In this document: positions 18,283 through 27,441 of the stretch, piece by piece
Position numbering within the stretch: the stretch's first letter is position 1
How the letters are laid out: each line of letters starts with the position of its first letter
Source of the DNA: Flavobacteriaceae bacterium
GTDB taxonomy: Bacteria > Bacteroidota > Bacteroidia > Flavobacteriales > Flavobacteriaceae
Direction: 5' to 3'
Assembly (NCBI GenBank): GCA_028279515.1
Contig: JANQNQ010000004.1
Span: 372,001 to 436,000 of the forward strand
DNA length: 64,000 nt
The notes under the pieces: generated by a model
The model's database searches: none
What the model saw: the letters and a program-made list of their open reading frames with translations, nothing else
Told to the model about the DNA's origin: nothing
Position numbers and translations under genes: made by a program

Positions 18283-19484
18283 TAAAATATAAGAAGATTG
18301 ATGTCGCTGTAACTTAGGTCAAACCAATCAGCGACCGATTTGTTTGTTAAAATTCCGTGGTAAAAATACAACCCATTTTTCAAACCACGATCAAATCGCA
18401 ACGCATTTTCTAATCCGCCTTCTTCGCCAATATGTAACAAATAAGGTGTAAAGATGTTGCTGATCGATACCGAAGCCGTTCTTGAGTAGCGCGCAGGAAT
18501 GTTAGGCACACAGTAGTGTATAACACCGTGCTTTTCAAAAGTTGGACGATCATGACTAGTAACCTCACTCGTTTCGAAGCAACCACCCATATCAATACTA
18601 ACGTCAATAATGACAGCCCCTGTTTTCATGTGTTCTACCATGGTCTCAGTTACCAGGATAGGTGCACGGTTCTTTCCACGAACTGCACCAATGACCACAT
18701 CACAACGTTTCAGGGCCTTCAATAAATTCTTTGGCTGAAGGGTAGAGGTGTAGATCGGGCGTCCCACATTGGTCTGTATACAGCGCAACTTGGTGATCGA
18801 ATTGTCAAACACCTTTACATTCGCACCCAGCCCGAGGGCACTTCGTGTAGCATATTCTCCAACGGTACCCGCACCAAGGATAACAACTTCAGCAGGTGGA
18901 ACCCCACTTATATTCCCAAACATAAGTCCGTTGCCGTCATTGGCATTGGCCATCAGTTCGGCCGCGATGAGAACAGAGGCCGTGCCTGCAATCTCGCTCA
19001 ATGCCCGAACAGCAGGGTATGTGCCATCATCATCTTTGATAAATTCAAAGGCCAAAGCCGTAACGCGCTTGGACGCGAGTGTTTCAAAATATTTTTTGGA
19101 TTGTGTTTTAAGCTGAAGGGCCGAAATGATGATCGTTTGCGGATTCACCATATCCAATTCTTCGATAGAAGGCGGTTCGACCTTTAGTATCATCGGACAA
19201 CCAAACACTTTTTTGGTATCGTGTGTCACTTCACCACCGGCGTCGCTATAATCTTTGTCCGTAAAATTGGCACCTTCTCCTGCTTTCGATTCGATCAACA
19301 CACGATGGCCATGTGCCGAAAGTGCAGCAACCGCATCTGGAGTTAAGCAGACACGTTTTTCTTGATAGGAAGTTTCTTTAGGAATACCGATAAACAATTC
19401 GCCCTTTTGCTTCAAGATCTCTAACATTTCTTCCTGCGGAAGTAACTGCTGCTTCGTGAAAGGGGATAGCGGTTGTTTGGCCAT
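18282..19484 (-). CDS. ald: alanine dehydrogenase (AlaDH/PNT family)
   Basis: NAD-dependent interconversion of alanine and pyruvate plus ammonia. 400 residues. The N-terminal AlaDh_PNT domain has GIPKETSYQEKRVCLTPD and HGHRVLIESKAGEGANF. The Rossmann domain has VVILGAGTVGEYATRSALG followed by VKVFD. IIDVSIDMGGCFETSEVT and NIPARYSRTAS match the C-terminal signatures. The N-terminus is about 30 residues longer than in Bacillus Ald, as in other flavobacterial copies. The gene symbol is by family; a transhydrogenase alpha subunit is unlikely because no membrane part or partner is present. Confidence 0.87.
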   Translation of the reverse strand: MAKQPLSPFTKQQLLPQEEMLEILKQKGELFIGIPKETSYQEKRVCLTPDAVAALSAHGHRVLIESKAGEGANFTDKDYSDAGGEVTHDTKKVFGCPMILKVEPPSIEELDMVNPQTIIISALQLKTQSKKYFETLASKRVTALAFEFIKDDDGTYPAVRALSEIAGTASVLIAAELMANANDGNGLMFGNISGVPPAEVVILGAGTVGEYATRSALGLGANVKVFDNSITKLRCIQTNVGRPIYTSTLQPKNLLKALKRCDVVIGAVRGKNRAPILVTETMVEHMKTGAVIIDVSIDMGGCFETSEVTSHDRPTFEKHGVIHYCVPNIPARYSRTASVSISNIFTPYLLHIGEEGGLENALRFDRGLKNGLYFYHGILTNKSVADWFDLSYSDINLLIF

Positions 19485-19536
19485 ACGTTGGTTGTTTTAG
19501 CCAAATTACAAAAACTGAATCAAAATAGGAAACGGA

Positions 19537-20079
19537 TTACTCGACCTCGAGATCCGATGGTGCTTCGAGCTCTTCTTCGATCTTTTTGAGGTCAATGCCC
19601 AGGACATATTTTTCGAATAAACGAAGTCGAACCCAATAAACAATTGGGGCAATGACCATCATAATAGGAATTACGTAATAGATTTCTACTTCGTCAATAA
19701 ATCTTGAGCCACTATTCATAGCAGAAAATAATTGAAAAGCATACATGGCAATTGGAATAATTATTGCGTGATACCACCAATGCTTACAGGTAAAGAACCA
19801 TAGTATGCAAATCAACAACGGAATAAACTTGCCCAAATATACCCAGACCGCAACTTGAACATTTTTATAAAACCCTTTTTCAAGAGTGAAAAAAGGAGTT
19901 TCCCAAGTTTCAGCCTTGGGAACTCCTTCGTATAACTGATAAATGAAAGGTGTCAGCAATAAGATAAGTGCAATGACACTTCCAGAAAGAATATTTGATT
20001 TTCTATGATTAATTCGGGATTTCGATGTCCGCTTTGTCAATTCCGATTTCGATTGGGTCTGTTTCGTAAAGATTTTCAT
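19537..20079 (-). CDS. four-TM membrane protein, unknown function
   Basis: 180 residues if started at the ATG at 20079. A basic, Ser/Thr/Lys-rich N-terminus (about 30 residues) is followed by membrane helices at about 31-48, 74-95, 99-118 and 131-150, then an acidic tail. The first 71 bases of this frame overlap the end of the small lipoprotein gene 20009-20173 in a different frame. The basic N-terminus may therefore be non-coding, with a real start nearer residue 30. No alternative ATG exists there, so the start is uncertain. Confidence 0.6.
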   Translation of the reverse strand: MKIFTKQTQSKSELTKRTSKSRINHRKSNILSGSVIALILLLTPFIYQLYEGVPKAETWETPFFTLEKGFYKNVQVAVWVYLGKFIPLLICILWFFTCKHWWYHAIIIPIAMYAFQLFSAMNSGSRFIDEVEIYYVIPIMMVIAPIVYWVRLRLFEKYVLGIDLKKIEEELEAPSDLEVE

Positions 20080-20173
20080 CTTCTGTTACACTATCTGGAT
20101 TACATGATACTAATAAAGCTGATCCAAATACTACTAATGCTACTACCGATAAATACTTTTTAAACGTTGTCAT
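20009..20173 (-). CDS. 54-residue small lipoprotein
   Basis: Read directly on the minus strand: starts MTTFKKYLSVVALVVFG, lipobox LLVSC with the lipidated cysteine at residue 24, then a short acidic mature part of 31 residues ending EIGIDKADIEIPN. A TAGGTTTG -7 element at 20213-20206 lies 33 bases before the ATG. The hydrophobic signal plus cysteine and the promoter make this a credible gene although it is short. The mature peptide is too short for an enzyme; a surface peptide or small accessory subunit is possible. It overlaps the next gene by 71 bases. Confidence 0.75.
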   Translation of the reverse strand: MTTFKKYLSVVALVVFGSALLVSCNPDSVTEDENLYETDPIEIGIDKADIEIPN

Positions 20174-20205
20174 TTTCAATAAGGTTTTTAGGGTTATTTA
20201 CATGA

Positions 20206-20213
20206 CAAACCTA
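20206..20213 (-). promoter_or_regulatory. -7 element for the small lipoprotein gene
   Basis: TAGGTTTG on the minus strand fits TAnnTTTG; transcription would begin about 26 bases before the ATG at 20173. A matching -33 TTG was not found. Confidence 0.45.
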
Positions 20214-20350
20214 TGAAAAAATAACTTATTAAAAATGAATACTTTAGTCGTATATTTGTAGGTTACATTCGCTTGAATCGTGAAGTAAATATAGGAATTA
20301 AAACTGTGGAAGACTAATCTTCGCGTAATTTACGATTAATTCTCTTGGTA

Positions 20351-20758
20351 TCAGTTAATTATTTCTAAAAATCGTTTTCCGTCGTTTTTTATCGATAAAC
20401 GAATTTCGGTGTGTTCTTCAGGAATCAAGTTCGGAATTCGTTCGGGCCACTCAACAAAACTCAGCGCGTTTCCGTAGAAATACTCTTCAATACCCATGTC
20501 CAAAACTTCCTCTTCATCCTCAATTCGGTACATGTCAAAATGGTAAATGGTGCGTTCACTGCCCTCATATTCATTCACCAATGAAAAGGTTGGGCTAGAG
20601 GTGAGGTCTTCGACCCCCAATTGCTTGGCCAGTACTTTGATAAGTGTGGTCTTTCCGACACCCATTTCACCATAAAACAACACGACGGGATGTTTCGTGT
20701 GCTCAAGGATAAAGGCCGCAGCGGCTTCAATATCCTGTAACTCGTATGTAAATGTCAT
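20351..20758 (-). CDS. tsaE: tRNA threonylcarbamoyladenosine biosynthesis ATPase TsaE
   Basis: 135 residues. P-loop ATPase that works with TsaB and TsaD in making t6A37 of ANN-decoding tRNAs. Walker A is GEMGVGKTTLIK (about residues 30-41), followed by the family motifs SSPTFSLVNEYEG, YHFDMYRIEDEEEV and LSFVEWPERIPNLIP. It follows porX by 2 bases on the same strand, an arrangement that looks like simple co-transcription. Confidence 0.95.
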   Translation of the reverse strand: MTFTYELQDIEAAAAFILEHTKHPVVLFYGEMGVGKTTLIKVLAKQLGVEDLTSSPTFSLVNEYEGSERTIYHFDMYRIEDEEEVLDMGIEEYFYGNALSFVEWPERIPNLIPEEHTEIRLSIKNDGKRFLEIIN

Positions 20759-20760
20759 AG

Positions 20761-22308
20761 CTATTTTGGATCTAAAACTGCAAACGGGATGACCATCTCT
20801 TCTAAAGAAACCCCACCATGTTGGTAGGTATTTCTGTAATAACTTACATAATGATTGTAATTATTTGGATACGCGAAGAAAAGATCTCCTTTGGCAAAGA
20901 TAAACGAGCTGCTCATATTAATAGAGGGCAAGTGTATGGATTTTGGATTGGTCGCAGCCAATACATCCTTGTCTTCATAGGTAAGACTTCTACCGGTTTT
21001 GTAGCGTAGATTCAAACTGGTGTTCTTGTCACCCACCACTTTCGAAGGGTTTTTTACATTGATGGTTCCATGGTCTGTGGTAATGATCAATTTAAACCCG
21101 AGTTGTTGTGCTTGTTGAATCACCTCCAAAAGAGGAGAGTTCTTAAACCAGCTTTGTGTCAGCGATCGATAGGCCTTGTCGTTTGAGGCCAACTCCTTGA
21201 TTACTTCCATATCGGTTTTCGCATGTGAGATCATATCCACAAAGTTGTAAACCACAACAGTAAGGTCATTATCCTTTTGGTGTTTAAAATTGTCTACGAG
21301 TTTTCTGCCGGCCTTCAAACTAGAGATCTTGTGATAGTCCCATTTGATATTGAGTCCGAGACGCTTCAGCTGGGCACGCAAGAAATCGGCCTCGTGCATA
21401 TTTTTTCCGCCTTCATCTGTGTCATTCTTCCAATACTCTGGATGTAGTTTTTCCATTTCCGAAGGCATTAAACCAGAAAAGATGGCATTTCGGGCATATT
21501 GTGTGGCAGTTGGTAAGATGCTATAATAAGGAAGCTCCTTACGTTTCTTATAGTGATTGGCAACCATGGGTTCAAACGCCTTCCATTGGTCATAGCGCAA
21601 GTTATCAACTACGACCAAAAGTACGGGCTGATTCCCCTTTAGTTCGGGAGCCACATGTTTTTTGAAAAGTTGATGAGACATTGTTGGTGCATCTTCATCG
21701 TCAAACCAATCAGGATAGTTCTTGTCGACGAACTTGCAAAATTGTGTGTTGGCTTCATTCTTTTGCGATTCAAGTATTTCAACCATACTCGAATCTTCGA
21801 TGTCCTCTAGTTGAAGTTCCCAATAGATAAGCTTTTGGTAAAGATCGCTCCATTCTTCATACGTGTTGACCATCGATAGATCCATGGCGATCTTTCTAAA
21901 TTCCTGTTGATAGCTCGACGTGGTCTTCTCAGAAACCAGACGCGAGTTGTCCAAGTTTTTCTTTAGGCTCAGTAATATCTGGTTCGGATTCACTGGTTTG
22001 ATGAGATAGTCAGCGATCTTAGATCCAATAGCCTCTTCCATAATATACTCTTCCTCACTTTTGGTGATCATCACCACTGGGATGTCGGCGCGCTTCTCTT
22101 TGATCTCAGAAAGTGTCTCGAGTCCCGTGAGTCCAGGCATATTTTCGTCAAGAAAAACAATGTCGTAGCTGTGGGTGTCGATCATTTCGATGGCCTCAGT
22201 ACCACTATTACAAGTGTCGACAGCGTAGTTTTTCTTTTCAAGGAATAGAATATGTGGTTTTAGTAGGTCGATCTCATCATCTACCCATAGTATTTTTATA
22301 TCGTTCAT
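20761..22308 (-). CDS. porX: PorX: response regulator with PglZ-type phosphodiesterase domain
   Basis: 515 residues. The receiver domain (1-120) has the acidic pair Asp10/Asp11, phosphoacceptor Asp54 (VFLDENMPG), Thr82 and Lys104 (LIKPVNP). A helical linker (about 130-220) joins it to an alkaline-phosphatase-superfamily PglZ domain whose metal site is visible: Asp235 (VVVDNLRYD), Asp358/His362 (NFVDMISHAK) and Asp412-His413 (TTDHGT). This is the architecture of PorX, which with the sensor PorY and the sigma factor SigP controls the type IX secretion system in Porphyromonas and Flavobacterium. PorY is not in the window. tsaE follows in the same transcript. Confidence 0.92.
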   Translation of the reverse strand: MNDIKILWVDDEIDLLKPHILFLEKKNYAVDTCNSGTEAIEMIDTHSYDIVFLDENMPGLTGLETLSEIKEKRADIPVVMITKSEEEYIMEEAIGSKIADYLIKPVNPNQILLSLKKNLDNSRLVSEKTTSSYQQEFRKIAMDLSMVNTYEEWSDLYQKLIYWELQLEDIEDSSMVEILESQKNEANTQFCKFVDKNYPDWFDDEDAPTMSHQLFKKHVAPELKGNQPVLLVVVDNLRYDQWKAFEPMVANHYKKRKELPYYSILPTATQYARNAIFSGLMPSEMEKLHPEYWKNDTDEGGKNMHEADFLRAQLKRLGLNIKWDYHKISSLKAGRKLVDNFKHQKDNDLTVVVYNFVDMISHAKTDMEVIKELASNDKAYRSLTQSWFKNSPLLEVIQQAQQLGFKLIITTDHGTINVKNPSKVVGDKNTSLNLRYKTGRSLTYEDKDVLAATNPKSIHLPSINMSSSFIFAKGDLFFAYPNNYNHYVSYYRNTYQHGGVSLEEMVIPFAVLDPK

Positions 22309-22313
22309 ATACC

Positions 22314-22321
22314 TATATTTG
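22314..22321 (+). promoter_or_regulatory. -7 element of the HD-hydrolase/lpx operon promoter
   Basis: TATATTTG, perfect match to TAnnTTTG, 30 bases before the TTG start at 22351. No convincing -33 element is seen. Confidence 0.5.
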
Positions 22322-22350
22322 TACAGTTATTTAATGCGAAAAAAATCAAT

Positions 22351-23568
22351 TTGAGCTCTAGAAACAAACTCAAAATATTGAACGATCCAATTTACGGTTT
22401 TATTACCATACCCAATGAATTGATCTTTGATTTAATTGAACACCCATACTTTCAACGCCTGCGTAGAATTTCTCAAATGGGAATGTCCTATATGGTCTAT
22501 CCCGGAGCACACCACACTCGTTTTCATCACGCGATTGGTTGCATGCACCTCATGCAAAAAGCAGTGCGAGTGCTTCGTTTTAAAGGAGTTGCCATTTCTG
22601 AAGAAGAAGAACAAGCCCTTTTGGCAGCTATATTATTGCATGATATCGGACATGGTCCATTCTCTCATGCCATGGAGCACAGCATCGTTGATGATGTGAA
22701 TCACGAAGAGATTTCGTTGCTTTTCATGCAAGAACTCAACCGAAACTTTAACGGAAAATTAACGCTGGCTATCGAAATATTCAAAGGCGATTACGATCGT
22801 CGTTTTATGTGTCAGTTGATCTCGAGTCAACTAGACATGGATCGGACAGATTATTTGAAAAGGGACAGTTTTTATACAGGTGTTGCTGAAGGAAACATCA
22901 ACAGCGAGCGTCTGATCACCATGTTGAACGTGGTTGACGACGGGCTGGTGGTCGAAGAGAAAGGAATCTATTCAGTCGAAAAGTTCCTGGTAGCTCGAAG
23001 ACTTATGTACTGGCAGGTCTATCTGCACAAAACCAGCTTGGTCGCCGAGCAGCTCTTGATCAGAGTATTGAAGCGTGCCAAAGAACTTGTGGTCAAAGGG
23101 CATCAATTGTTCGCAAGTGAGGCCTTGTCCTACTTTTTATATAATAAGGTATCCCTTGAGGATTTCAATGAAGAGGTGCTCTTCCAGTTTTCACGTCTAG
23201 ACGACTACGACATCATCGCATCTATGAAAGCATGGATGGACTATGATGATCGTATTCTTTCCTCTTTATGCCGAATGATTATCAATAGAGACCTACTTCG
23301 CATCAAAATAAAGAACAAGCCGATACGAAAGTCAAAATTGAAGGAGGTAAAGCAAGAAGTAACGGAAGCTTTACAGCTTAAAGAAGATGAGATCGACTAT
23401 TTCGTATTTACAGGAGAGATATCGAACCAGGCGTATCAGGCGAGCAAGCACATCAATATACTGATGAAGAGCGAAAAGATCGTCGATGTAGTGAAGGCTT
23501 CTGACCAATTGAACTTGAAAGCACTTTCAAAGCCAGTAACCAAATACTATATATGTTATCCTAAATAA
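22351..23568 (+). CDS. HD-domain phosphohydrolase (dGTPase/SAMHD1-like)
   Basis: 405 residues, starting at TTG 22351: no ATG exists between the promoter and the conserved N-terminus (LKILNDPIYGFITIP), and the nearest upstream ATG runs into a stop. HD-type metal ligands are readable: HHTRFHHAIGCMHLM (His), LLHDIGHGPFSHAMEH (His-Asp pair and further His), LDMDRTDYLKRD (Asp). The fold and these motifs match dNTP triphosphohydrolases and the YwfO/SAMHD1 group; substrate preference cannot be read. It opens the operon that continues with lpxD 33 bases downstream. Confidence 0.88.
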   Translation: MSSRNKLKILNDPIYGFITIPNELIFDLIEHPYFQRLRRISQMGMSYMVYPGAHHTRFHHAIGCMHLMQKAVRVLRFKGVAISEEEEQALLAAILLHDIGHGPFSHAMEHSIVDDVNHEEISLLFMQELNRNFNGKLTLAIEIFKGDYDRRFMCQLISSQLDMDRTDYLKRDSFYTGVAEGNINSERLITMLNVVDDGLVVEEKGIYSVEKFLVARRLMYWQVYLHKTSLVAEQLLIRVLKRAKELVVKGHQLFASEALSYFLYNKVSLEDFNEEVLFQFSRLDDYDIIASMKAWMDYDDRILSSLCRMIINRDLLRIKIKNKPIRKSKLKEVKQEVTEALQLKEDEIDYFVFTGEISNQAYQASKHINILMKSEKIVDVVKASDQLNLKALSKPVTKYYICYPK

Positions 23569-23601
23569 AAACTTTACCACATTTTTGTTACTTTTGCGAG
23601 G

Positions 23602-24630
23602 ATGAAATTCACGGCAACCCAAATAGCAGGTATTTTAGAAGGAGACATTGTGGGAAACCCAGATGTTGAAGTTTCTAAACTAGCCAAGATAGAAGAAGGA
23701 ACAGAAGGGTCCCTGACGTTCTTGGCAAATCCTAAATATACTCCATATATATATTCGACGAAGGCGTCGATCACCATTGTAAATAAAGACTTTGAAGCAG
23801 ACGAAGAAATAGGTACCACGCTTATAAAAGTGGAAGATGCATATAAGTCGTTCTCAAAGCTTCTTGAGTATTACAATCAGGTGAAAATGAACAAAACCGG
23901 AATAGAACAACCCGTGTTTTTGCATGATTCGGCAACCTATGGTGAGAATATGTACCTAGGAGCATTCTCTTACGTTGGTGAAAATGTAGTGATAGGGAAC
24001 AATGTAAAGATCTATCCGAATGTATATATAGGAGACAATGTGACACTAGGAGATAATGTGGTTGTCTTTGCAGGGGCTAAGATATACTCAGAAAGCATCA
24101 TTGGTCAGTATAGCGTCATTCATAGTGGAGCTATTATTGGAGCTGATGGTTTTGGTTTCACTCCGAATGAAAAAGGTGAGTACTCAAAAGTTCCGCAAAC
24201 CGGAAACGTCATCTTAGAAGACCACGTTGATATCGGTGCCGGAACAACCATCGACCGAGCTACTTTGGGATCAACCATCATTCGAAAAGGAGTAAAGCTC
24301 GATAACCAAATTCAGATAGCACACAATGTAGAGATCGGTGAGAATACAGTGATTGCTGCACAAACAGGAATCGCGGGGTCTACGAAGATCGGAAAGAATT
24401 GTATGATTGGTGGACAGGTCGGGATTGTTGGACACATTACTATCGGAGACCGCGTGAAGATACAAGCGCAGTCGGGTATAGGAAGAAATGTCAAAGATGA
24501 TGAAGTACTGCAAGGTTCACCGGCACTTAATTATGGTGACTACAATAAATCTTATGTACATTTCAAGAACCTCCCCAAACTAGCGAATTCAATCAATAAT
24601 ATTGAAAAAAAGATAAAAACGAATGAGTGA
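23602..24630 (+). CDS. lpxD: UDP-3-O-(3-hydroxyacyl)glucosamine N-acyltransferase
   Basis: Third step of lipid A synthesis. 342 residues: an N-terminal uridine-binding domain (1-100, LTFLANPKYTPYIYSTKAS) and a left-handed beta helix of hexapeptide repeats (about 100-310), with the catalytic histidine in QIQIAHNVEIGENT and the C-terminal helix. The sequence GADGFGFTPNEKGEYSKVPQ is typical. A TACTTTTG at 23589-23596 would give an almost leaderless transcript if used; more likely it is read through from the HD gene. Its last 8 bases overlap lpxC-fabZ. Confidence 0.94.
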   Translation: MKFTATQIAGILEGDIVGNPDVEVSKLAKIEEGTEGSLTFLANPKYTPYIYSTKASITIVNKDFEADEEIGTTLIKVEDAYKSFSKLLEYYNQVKMNKTGIEQPVFLHDSATYGENMYLGAFSYVGENVVIGNNVKIYPNVYIGDNVTLGDNVVVFAGAKIYSESIIGQYSVIHSGAIIGADGFGFTPNEKGEYSKVPQTGNVILEDHVDIGAGTTIDRATLGSTIIRKGVKLDNQIQIAHNVEIGENTVIAAQTGIAGSTKIGKNCMIGGQVGIVGHITIGDRVKIQAQSGIGRNVKDDEVLQGSPALNYGDYNKSYVHFKNLPKLANSINNIEKKIKTNE

Positions 24631-26029
24631 CGTAGTTGTAAAACAACGAACCATCGCAAAGGAAGTTTCTCTCAAGGGAGTAGGACTTCATACTGGAAAG
24701 AATGTGACCATGACTTTTAAACCGGCTCCGGTGAATCATGGATATGCATTTATGCGTGTTGATTTAGAAGGAAACCCGGTTATTGAGGCTGATGCCAACT
24801 ATGTAGTCAATACACAACGCGGCACCAACCTCGAAAAGAAAGGGGTAAAGATTCAAACATCAGAGCATGTACTAGCAGCATTGGTAGGATTGGAGATCGA
24901 TAACGTATTGATCGAATTAGATGCTTCAGAACCACCAATTATGGATGGTTCTTCAAAGTACTTTGTCGAAGCCCTTGAAGGAGCGGGTATTACTGAGCAA
25001 GAAGCGGATCGTGAAGAATACATTGTAAAGGATGTCATCTCTTATACTGATGAAGAATCAGGGAGTGAAATTACCGTGATTCCAGCCGATGAATACCAAG
25101 TGACCACCATGGTAGACTTTGGTACAAAGGTTTTAGGAACGCAAAACGCGACTTTAAAGCACTTGTCCGAATTTAAGGATGAGATTGCCGATGCACGTAC
25201 CTTTAGCTTTTTGCATGAACTCGAAATGCTATTAGAACATGGTCTGATCAAAGGAGGAGACTTAAACAATGCCATTGTCTATGTAGACAAGGAATTGTCT
25301 CCTGAGACGATGGAAAAGCTTAAAGTAGCCTTCAAAAAAGATTCGATTGCTGTAAAGCAAAATGGTATATTAGATAACCTGACGCTTCACTATCCAAACG
25401 AAGCGGCAAGACATAAGTTACTTGACGTCATCGGTGACCTTGCACTTACAGGTACACGCATTCGTGGAAAAGTAATTGCTAATAAGCCAGGGCACTTCGT
25501 AAACACTCAGTTTGCAAAGAAATTGTCGAAGATCATCAAGATCGAAAAGCGAAACAAAGTGCCTAAATTCGACCTTTCGAAAGAACCGTTGATGGATGTG
25601 ACCAAGATCATGGCCATGCTACCACATAGACCTCCATTCTTATTGGTTGACAAGATTCTCGAATTATCAGAACGTCACGTTGTAGGAGTGAAGAATGTAA
25701 CCATGAACGAGCCTTTCTTCGTCGGACACTTCCCTGGAGCACCTGTAATGCCTGGTGTTTTACAGATCGAAGCGATGGCACAGGCCGGAGGAGTACTTGT
25801 CTTGAGCACGGTTCCAGATCCAGAGAACTATCTTACCTTTTTCATCAAGATCGACAATGTTCGATTCAAACAACAAGTGGTTCCAGGAGATACATTGATC
25901 TTTAAGTTAGAATTGCTGTCTCCGATACGACGTGGTATCTGCCATATGCAGGGCTACGCCTACGCCAATGGTAAATTGGTGTCAGAAGCAGAATTGATGG
26001 CGCAGATCGTAAAGAAAAAAGAAGCTTAA
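24623..26029 (+). CDS. lpxC-fabZ: bifunctional LpxC deacetylase / FabZ dehydratase
   Basis: 468 residues, a fusion characteristic of Bacteroidota. Residues 1-305 are LpxC, the zinc deacetylase that commits UDP-sugar to lipid [23 protein letters not shown] (zinc His), [12 protein letters not shown], and the distal [10 protein letters not shown] and [12 protein letters not shown] (zinc His/Asp region with RHKLLD). Residues about 320-468 are FabZ, hot-dog 3-hydroxyacyl-ACP dehydratase: [33 protein letters not shown]. The fusion ties 3-hydroxyacyl-ACP use in lipid A to fatty acid elongation in one polypeptide. It overlaps lpxD by 8 bases. Confidence 0.95.
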   Translation: MSDVVVKQRTIAKEVSLKGVGLHTGKNVTMTFKPAPVNHGYAFMRVDLEGNPVIEADANYVVNTQRGTNLEKKGVKIQTSEHVLAALVGLEIDNVLIELDASEPPIMDGSSKYFVEALEGAGITEQEADREEYIVKDVISYTDEESGSEITVIPADEYQVTTMVDFGTKVLGTQNATLKHLSEFKDEIADARTFSFLHELEMLLEHGLIKGGDLNNAIVYVDKELSPETMEKLKVAFKKDSIAVKQNGILDNLTLHYPNEAARHKLLDVIGDLALTGTRIRGKVIANKPGHFVNTQFAKKLSKIIKIEKRNKVPKFDLSKEPLMDVTKIMAMLPHRPPFLLVDKILELSERHVVGVKNVTMNEPFFVGHFPGAPVMPGVLQIEAMAQAGGVLVLSTVPDPENYLTFFIKIDNVRFKQQVVPGDTLIFKLELLSPIRRGICHMQGYAYANGKLVSEAELMAQIVKKKEA

Positions 26030-26040
26030 TAAATTCATAT

Positions 26041-26826
26041 ATGAATCAACCCTTAGCGTACGTACACCCGGGAGCCAAGATTGCAAAGAATGTAGTGATC
26101 GAGCCTTTTACAACCATTCACAACAATGTGGTAATTGGAGAAGGCACTTGGATCGGTTCAAACGTAACCATTATGGAAGGAGCACGCATCGGAAAGAATT
26201 GTAATATCTTTCCAGGTGCCGTGATTTCTGCTATTCCGCAAGATTTAAAATACAACGACGAAGATACGACGGCCGAAATTGGTGACAACACAACCATCAG
26301 AGAGTGTGTTACCATCAACAGAGGAACTACTGACCGTATGAAGACTGTGATAGGCAAGAACTGTTTGCTTATGGCTTACAGCCACGTCGCTCATGACTGT
26401 ATCGTAGGTAACAACTGCATCTTCTCGAATAATAGTACATTGGCTGGTCATATTTCTGTAGGAGACCATGTGGTATTGGCCGGAATGACAGCAGTACAAC
26501 AATTTTGTTCTATCGGAAACCACGCCTTTGTAACAGGAGGTTCCTTGGTAAGAAAGGATGTGCCTCCATTCGTGAAGGCAGCGCGTGAACCGTTATCGTA
26601 CGTCGGAATCAATTCTATTGGTTTGAGACGAAGAGGCTTTTCAACCGAAAAGATTCGTGAGATTCAAGACATCTATAGAATTCTATATCAAAAGAATTAC
26701 AATAATACCCAAGCGGCAGAGATTATCGAAGCCGAGATGGAGGCAACTCCAGAACGCGATGAGATTCTTCAATTCATCAAGGATTCGCAGCGCGGTATCA
26801 TGAAAGGATATTTTAAAGCAAATTAA
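26041..26826 (+). CDS. lpxA: UDP-N-acetylglucosamine O-acyltransferase
   Basis: First step of lipid A synthesis. 261 residues: hexapeptide beta helix from residue 5 to about 190, with SHVAHDCIVGNNC (catalytic His) and AISAIPQDLKYNDEDT-like segment near residue 60, which is the LpxA hallmark QDLKY. The C-terminal helical part (about 195-261) shows GLRRRGFSTEKI and the IxxAYR-like YRILYQKNYN. It starts 11 bases after lpxC-fabZ. Confidence 0.96.
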   Translation: MNQPLAYVHPGAKIAKNVVIEPFTTIHNNVVIGEGTWIGSNVTIMEGARIGKNCNIFPGAVISAIPQDLKYNDEDTTAEIGDNTTIRECVTINRGTTDRMKTVIGKNCLLMAYSHVAHDCIVGNNCIFSNNSTLAGHISVGDHVVLAGMTAVQQFCSIGNHAFVTGGSLVRKDVPPFVKAAREPLSYVGINSIGLRRRGFSTEKIREIQDIYRILYQKNYNNTQAAEIIEAEMEATPERDEILQFIKDSQRGIMKGYFKAN

Positions 26827-26836
26827 TTCAAATTAC

Positions 26837-27403
26837 ATGGCAACGACCTCAGATATTAGAAAAGGATTGTGCATTCGATACAATCATGACATCTTTAAAA
26901 TTGTTGAATTTCTTCATGTAAAGCCTGGAAAAGGTCCAGCTTTCGTAAGAACCAAGCTCAAAAGTGTCACCACCGGAAAGGTAATTGACAACACTTTCTC
27001 AGCAGGTCACAAGATCGATGATGTTCGTGTCGAAACGCATAAGTTCCAATATCTATATAATGAAGGAGACACCTATCACTTCATGAATACAGAAGATTAT
27101 ACGCAGATAGCGCTTCAAAAAGACACACTCGATACTCCTGACCTTATGAAAGAAGGAGAGGTAGTGACCGTATTGATCAATGCCGAAGATAATCTACCAT
27201 TGTCAGTTGATATGCCTGCAAGTGTCATTCTTGAGGTGACTCATACCGAGCCTGGTGTCAAAGGAAATACAGCAACAAATGCTACCAAGCCAGCTACTGT
27301 AGAGACAGGCGCTACGGTCAATGTTCCTTTATTTATCAATGAAGGAGACAAGATCAAGGTAGAGACCGATAAAGGAACGTACCAAGAGCGCGTTAAAGAA
27401 TAA
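26837..27403 (+). CDS. efp: translation elongation factor P
   Basis: 188 residues, three beta-barrel domains. It rescues ribosomes stalled at polyproline. The modifiable lysine loop KPGKGPAFVRTKLK puts Lys32 at the tip. The C-terminal ends with GDKIKVETDKGTYQERVKE, the family signature. It lies 10 bases after lpxA and 38 bases before the second lpxD-like gene, so it is embedded in the lipid A operon, a common arrangement in Flavobacteriia. Confidence 0.97.
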   Translation: MATTSDIRKGLCIRYNHDIFKIVEFLHVKPGKGPAFVRTKLKSVTTGKVIDNTFSAGHKIDDVRVETHKFQYLYNEGDTYHFMNTEDYTQIALQKDTLDTPDLMKEGEVVTVLINAEDNLPLSVDMPASVILEVTHTEPGVKGNTATNATKPATVETGATVNVPLFINEGDKIKVETDKGTYQERVKE

Positions 27404-27441
27404 ATTGAGTTGTTCCTCTTTTTTAAGGGGAATAATTTCAT

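Noticed and set aside
23589-23596. TACTTTTG as an lpxD promoter
   Set aside because: It would start RNA at or inside the ATG (leaderless) and lacks a -33; lpxD is better explained as part of the HD operon.
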